From Methanobacteriota archaeon (GTDB taxonomy: Archaea > Thermoplasmatota > Thermoplasmata > RBG-16-68-12), in NCBI GenBank assembly GCA_005879015.1, contig VBMC01000006.1:1-8171 (forward strand): a stretch of DNA of 8,171 nt, read 5' to 3'. The notes under the pieces are model-generated. The model had not been told where the DNA came from, searched no databases, and saw only the letters and a program-made list of their open reading frames with translations. The position numbers and the translations under genes are program-made. Of the stretch, positions 5,764 through 8,171 are shown one piece after another; position 1 is the first letter of the stretch, and each line of letters opens with the position of its first letter.

Positions 5764-5799
5764 ACGTCCCGAATCGGGTTGTCGAGCCAATCCCGACGT
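5764..5799 (+). terminator. Possible hairpin at the end of the CuMMO operon
   Basis: ACGTC at 5764-5768 pairs with GACGT at 5795-5799. Inside it GGGTTG at 5776-5781 pairs with CAATCCC at 5788-5794 with one bulge. It begins directly after the methyltransferase stop and lies just before an A/T-rich stretch that also serves as a promoter. There is no long T-run, so terminator function is uncertain. Confidence 0.3.
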
Positions 5800-5801
5800 T
5801 G

Positions 5802-5809
5802 ATATATTT
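5802..5809 (+). promoter_or_regulatory. TATA box of the small membrane protein gene
   Basis: ATATATTT is a good archaeal TATA match in otherwise GC-rich DNA. A start site about 25 nt downstream (near 5832) leaves a leader of about 20 nt before ATG 5855. It makes the in-frame TTG at 5819 an unlikely start, because that would lie upstream of the transcript. Confidence 0.6.
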
Positions 5810-5854
5810 CTAGAGACATTGGCTCCCGAAGACGAATCCCAGGGTCTGGCATTC

Positions 5855-6130
5855 ATGTTCTCACTCGAGATCCTCGGACCGACCGGCCTCGATGCGGGGC
5901 CGGAACTCTTCAGCGGGCAGGCTGCGCTGGTAGGCGTCATCTTGGGTGTTGCCGTCTTCCTCTTCTTCCTACTGGCCAACGCGCTGACGTACGTGGGCAC
6001 CCGAAAGAAAGTGGTTATTCCCTACCTCCCGCGCGTCATCGAAGTTTTAGCTCGAGACGTCGTCGTTTCGCGGCGTCGAACGTGCTTTCGTGGAGCGAGC
6101 GCAATTTCAACAGACGGCGCCGCGGGGTAG
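5855..6130 (+). CDS. Hypothetical small one-helix membrane protein
   Basis: The ATG at 5855 is chosen because the TATA box at 5802-5809 would start transcription near 5832, and AGGG at 5841-5844 gives a modest ribosome binding site. The product is 91 aa with one clear helix at about 21-46 (QAALVGVILGVAVFLFFLLA), then KK and a proline-containing segment (VVIPYLPRVIEVLARD) and a basic, low-complexity C-terminus (VVSRRRTCFRG). I recognise no family. It is the only gene between the CuMMO operon and the convergent dehydrogenase, whose stop is 6 bp away. With its own promoter it could be regulated separately from the operon. Confidence 0.6.
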   Translation: MFSLEILGPTGLDAGPELFSGQAALVGVILGVAVFLFFLLANALTYVGTRKKVVIPYLPRVIEVLARDVVVSRRRTCFRGASAISTDGAAG

Positions 6131-6136
6131 GGCAGC

Positions 6137-7159
6137 TTAGGGAATCACAACGCCTCTGCCCTCGAGGGTCCCTTTCTTCAATTGATCGAGCATCTCATTG
6201 ACCTCGTCGAGCTTGCCTTTCTGGGTGATGACGCGGACTTTGCCTTGGCGGGTCAGCTCGATCAGCTCGCGAAGTTCGTCCCAGTTCCCAACCAGACTGC
6301 CGAGGACGGAGAACTCGGAGAAGATCATGTCGATCGCCTTCAGGCTCGCCGTTCCCCCGTAGCCGACAATGATCAACGACCCGCCCTTTCGGAGCATCTT
6401 CATTCCGTTGGCCAGGGTTTGGTCGTTCCCGACGAGATCGATCACGACCTCCGCGCCCTGGTTCCTGGTGATCTCCATCACCTGCCTCACGGGGTCCCTT
6501 CGGGCATCGATGACGTGGTGTGCGCCCATTTTCTCCGCGAGGCGGAGCTTACTTTCCACGACGTCCGAGGCGGTGATCGAAGCGTTCGTCAGGCAGCGCA
6601 GGAGCTGGAGGGCAATATGACCAAGGCCGCCGACGCCCTGCACGACGATATGACTCCCGGAGGTCGTCCGGCTCGCGGCTTTCTTGACCGCACGAATCGC
6701 GGTGAGCCCGGCATCGGCTAACGGGGCGACGTCCGTGGGCTCGAGCTCGTTCAGCCGCACCAAAGACCGTTCGGAGGTTCGGATATACTGTGCGAAGCCA
6801 CCGTCTGCGGTGATCCCGGGGAACACGAGGTTCTCGCAATGCATGTCCTCGCCGATCCGGCAGGCTCGGCAGAGGCCATCTGTGATCACGGGATGCAGGA
6901 TGACCTTCTCCCCTTTCCGGAACGACGTTGCGGCGGGACCGACGTCCTCCACGATTCCCGCGTTCTCGTGCCCCAAAGTGTACGGCAAGGACACTTCGAC
7001 TTTTTCCTTCCAAACGCCTTCGACGATATGCAAATCCGTATGGCAGACCCCGGCCCCCGTCACCCGCACGAGTACGTCGGCCGGATTCTTGAGGCGCGGT
7101 GTCTCGACGTCCACGAGCTTGAGAGGTTTGTCATAAGCGAAAAGTCGTGCCGCCTTCAT
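6137..7159 (-). CDS. Zinc-dependent, NAD-type medium-chain alcohol dehydrogenase
   Basis: This 340-aa cytoplasmic enzyme oxidises alcohols to aldehydes or ketones, or does the reverse. Catalytic zinc ligands are Cys39 (GVCHTDLH), His64 with Glu65 (GHENAG) and Asp149 (PLADAGLTAIRAV). Sulfolobus ADH has Cys in this third position, whereas Rhodococcus ruber ADH-A has Asp. The structural zinc lobe is Asp94, Cys97, Cys100, Cys108 (DGLCRACRIGEDMHC), with Asp where Sulfolobus ADH has Glu and most others Cys. The Rossmann fold shows GVGGLG at 175-180, and Asp199 at the end of the second strand favours NAD over NADP. The length is normal for the family. The gene has its own TATA box and an apparently leaderless message, and it is convergent with the small membrane protein gene. 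Next to a monooxygenase, it could oxidise the alcohol product. Its true substrate is not evident. Confidence 0.95.
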   Translation of the reverse strand: MKAARLFAYDKPLKLVDVETPRLKNPADVLVRVTGAGVCHTDLHIVEGVWKEKVEVSLPYTLGHENAGIVEDVGPAATSFRKGEKVILHPVITDGLCRACRIGEDMHCENLVFPGITADGGFAQYIRTSERSLVRLNELEPTDVAPLADAGLTAIRAVKKAASRTTSGSHIVVQGVGGLGHIALQLLRCLTNASITASDVVESKLRLAEKMGAHHVIDARRDPVRQVMEITRNQGAEVVIDLVGNDQTLANGMKMLRKGGSLIIVGYGGTASLKAIDMIFSEFSVLGSLVGNWDELRELIELTRQGKVRVITQKGKLDEVNEMLDQLKKGTLEGRGVVIP

Positions 7160-7182
7160 GTTACATCGTATCAGGCGCAGTC

Positions 7183-7190
7183 TATAAGGG
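7183..7190 (-). promoter_or_regulatory. TATA box of the alcohol dehydrogenase gene (leaderless)
   Basis: Read on the minus strand, CTTATAGA lies about 25-28 nt before ATG 7159, so transcription would begin at or next to the start codon. The bases just before the ATG (GATGTAAC) contain no ribosome binding site, which agrees with a leaderless mRNA, common in archaea. Confidence 0.6.
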
Positions 7191-7278
7191 TCTTGCGGAC
7201 TAGCGGAGATGCGTGTCGGCGACCCGCCTTGACCGAGGCGACGGTGTCTCCGTCAGCGGTCTCTCGCAGAGGGAGTTC

Positions 7279-7356
7279 GTCTCGGCCCGAATCCTGTCGA
7301 GCCCACTCCGCTTCCATTCGAAATCTGCAGGGGCGTACCACCGGCGTGGCCGAGAC
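7279..7356. repeat. 9-bp perfect inverted repeat spanning 78 bp
   Basis: GTCTCGGCC at 7279-7287 is the exact reverse complement of GGCCGAGAC at 7348-7356. The 60-bp interior has no tRNA-like T arm on either strand. It may be a structured 3' end of the upstream mRNA or chance in GC-rich DNA. Confidence 0.35.
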
Positions 7357-7403
7357 CGCGACGTCCCGCTTCCAATCCTCTCCCTTGGCTGGGTTCGCGG
7401 CCC

Positions 7404-8171
7404 TCAGAGGGAGATGGACTTCCCGATTTTCGCGTCCCGTGCGCGCTCGTAAACGAGGGCGGCCACCGCGACATCCTCAATTGCGATCCCGTGGGATTTG
7501 AACAACGTGATATCGTCGGCGTTCGTCCGCCCGCGGACTTTGCCGGCGATGACTTCGCCGATTTCGTGGACGCGGTCCCACGTGATGAGTCCACGTTTCA
7601 TCGGCTCGACGAGGTCGCCGCTCTCCTCCCTCGCCTGCTCGATTGAATCGGTCGCCACGAACGCGCATCGACGGACCGCGGCGTCATCGAGCTCCCGCGT
7701 CTCGAGGCGATTCGCTCCAATTGCGTTGATGTGACAGCCGCTTGGGAGCCACTCTCCTTGGACGACGGGACGCGGCGCGTTGGTGGCCGCGATGGCAATG
7801 TCGGCCTCCCGGATCGCCGCTTCAGGCGATCCCGCCGCGTCGACGGTCACCCCGAGGAGGGAGGCCATCTTCTTCGCGAAGCCCTCGCGACGCGCTTTGT
7901 CCCGACCGTAGCAGCGGATCCGACGAATCGAGCGGACCGCGCAGACGGCCTCCAGCTGGCTCTCCGCCTGCCATCCCGTGCCAACGATCCCGACCGTCGA
8001 GGCATCCGGTCGCGCGAGATATTTCGTCGCCACACCGGATGCCGCCCCGGTCCGCTGCTGTCCCAGCCGGTCCGCCTGAACCACCGCGACCAGTTCACCG
8101 GTCGCGACGTCGAACAGGTGAACCCAGAATTGGATTCCCGTGCGCGACGTCGTGTAATACTTGAACCCGGA
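7404..8171 (-). CDS. Ornithine cyclodeaminase/mu-crystallin family NAD(P)-binding enzyme, 5' truncated
   Basis: The frame is open from the right edge (8171) to a TGA at 7404-7406, giving 255 residues. About 65-75 N-terminal residues are missing from a usual length of about 325. Visible features are Lys4 in SGFKYYTTSRTG (matching the family's substrate-binding Lys), DVATGELVAVV, then RTGAASGVATKYLA (Arg40), a Rossmann motif GIVGTGWQA at 61-69, INAIGANR, and the C-terminal DDITLFKSHGIAIEDVAVA that typifies the family. Members include ornithine cyclodeaminase, archaeal alanine dehydrogenase and cyclic-imine reductases, and the sequence alone does not decide which. The likely role is amino-acid or imino-acid metabolism, which would fit a peptide-degrading archaeon. 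It is upstream of the dehydrogenase on the same strand but separated by 244 bp with a promoter, so the two are probably not one operon. Confidence 0.93.
   Translation of the reverse strand, partial: SGFKYYTTSRTGIQFWVHLFDVATGELVAVVQADRLGQQRTGAASGVATKYLARPDASTVGIVGTGWQAESQLEAVCAVRSIRRIRCYGRDKARREGFAKKMASLLGVTVDAAGSPEAAIREADIAIAATNAPRPVVQGEWLPSGCHINAIGANRLETRELDDAAVRRCAFVATDSIEQAREESGDLVEPMKRGLITWDRVHEIGEVIAGKVRGRTNADDITLFKSHGIAIEDVAVAALVYERARDAKIGKSISL

Larger units (their letters stand above)
7160..7403. other. Intergenic region between cyclodeaminase-family gene and alcohol dehydrogenase
   Basis: These 244 bp lie between two minus-strand genes. They hold the dehydrogenase TATA box, a GACGG/CCGTC hairpin at 7240-7254 and a 9-bp inverted repeat spanning 7279-7356. 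Open frames here are Arg/Pro/Ser-rich and resemble no protein. I see no canonical tRNA. Confidence 0.6.

Noticed and set aside
7160..7403. Possible tRNA gene, prompted by the TTCGAA at 7317-7322 and the 9-bp acceptor-like stem
   Set aside because: On neither strand does a 5-bp T-arm stem with a TTCRA loop sit at the right distance from the stem, and no anticodon arm fits.
1..8171. CRISPR arrays, insertion sequences, transposases or integration sites
   Set aside because: I saw no regularly spaced direct repeats, transposase motifs, terminal inverted repeats or tRNA fragments.

Overview
The window looks archaeal and most likely belongs to a GC-rich Thermoplasmatota lineage such as Ca. Angelarchaeales. 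That is an inference from gene content and promoter style, because no marker gene is present. Three things point that way. The copper membrane monooxygenase (CuMMO) has short, archaeal-type AmoB and AmoC subunits. Its gene order is C-A-(small ORF)-B rather than a thaumarchaeal order. Archaeal TATA-like boxes precede at least two genes, one of them apparently leaderless. CuMMOs outside Nitrososphaerales have been reported from Ca. Angelarchaeales (soil and sediment Thermoplasmatota) with unknown substrate, and this locus fits that group.

Layout. (1) 2-1373, plus strand: the 3' end of an amidohydrolase-2 family gene, then a DUF59/MIP18-type gene with a C-terminal extension. This pair resembles the accessory genes found next to soluble diiron propane-type monooxygenases in actinobacteria, so a diiron monooxygenase may lie just outside the left edge. 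(2) 1451-about 2065, minus strand: a six-helix membrane protein resembling the GPR1/FUN34/YaaH (AceTr) transporters. (3) 2066-2316: a divergent intergenic region with a perfect 7-bp hairpin and a weak TATA-like element. (4) 2317-5763, plus strand: a tightly packed operon of amoC-like, amoA-like, a 52-aa one-helix ORF, amoB-like, a 99-aa two-helix ORF overlapping amoB, and a membrane methyltransferase of the isoprenylcysteine methyltransferase/PEMT type. (5) 5764-6130: a hairpin, a clear TATA box and a small one-helix protein gene. (6) 6137-7159, minus strand: a zinc-dependent alcohol dehydrogenase with its own TATA box placed for a leaderless mRNA. (7) 7160-7403: intergenic. (8) 7404-8171, minus strand: an ornithine cyclodeaminase/mu-crystallin family gene running off the right edge.

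How the genes may work together. The CuMMO keeps every metal ligand that can be checked: His29, His162 and His164 in AmoB, and Asp45/His49/His62 and Asn118/His122/His136 in AmoC. It is therefore probably a working monooxygenase. Its substrate cannot be read from sequence. The nearby diiron-monooxygenase-type accessory genes and the NAD-type alcohol dehydrogenase make oxidation of a small hydrocarbon or alcohol at least as plausible as ammonia oxidation. The two small membrane ORFs are candidates for extra CuMMO subunits, as additional small subunits are known for thaumarchaeal AMO. The transporter, methyltransferase and small TATA-driven protein are physically linked, but their roles are open.
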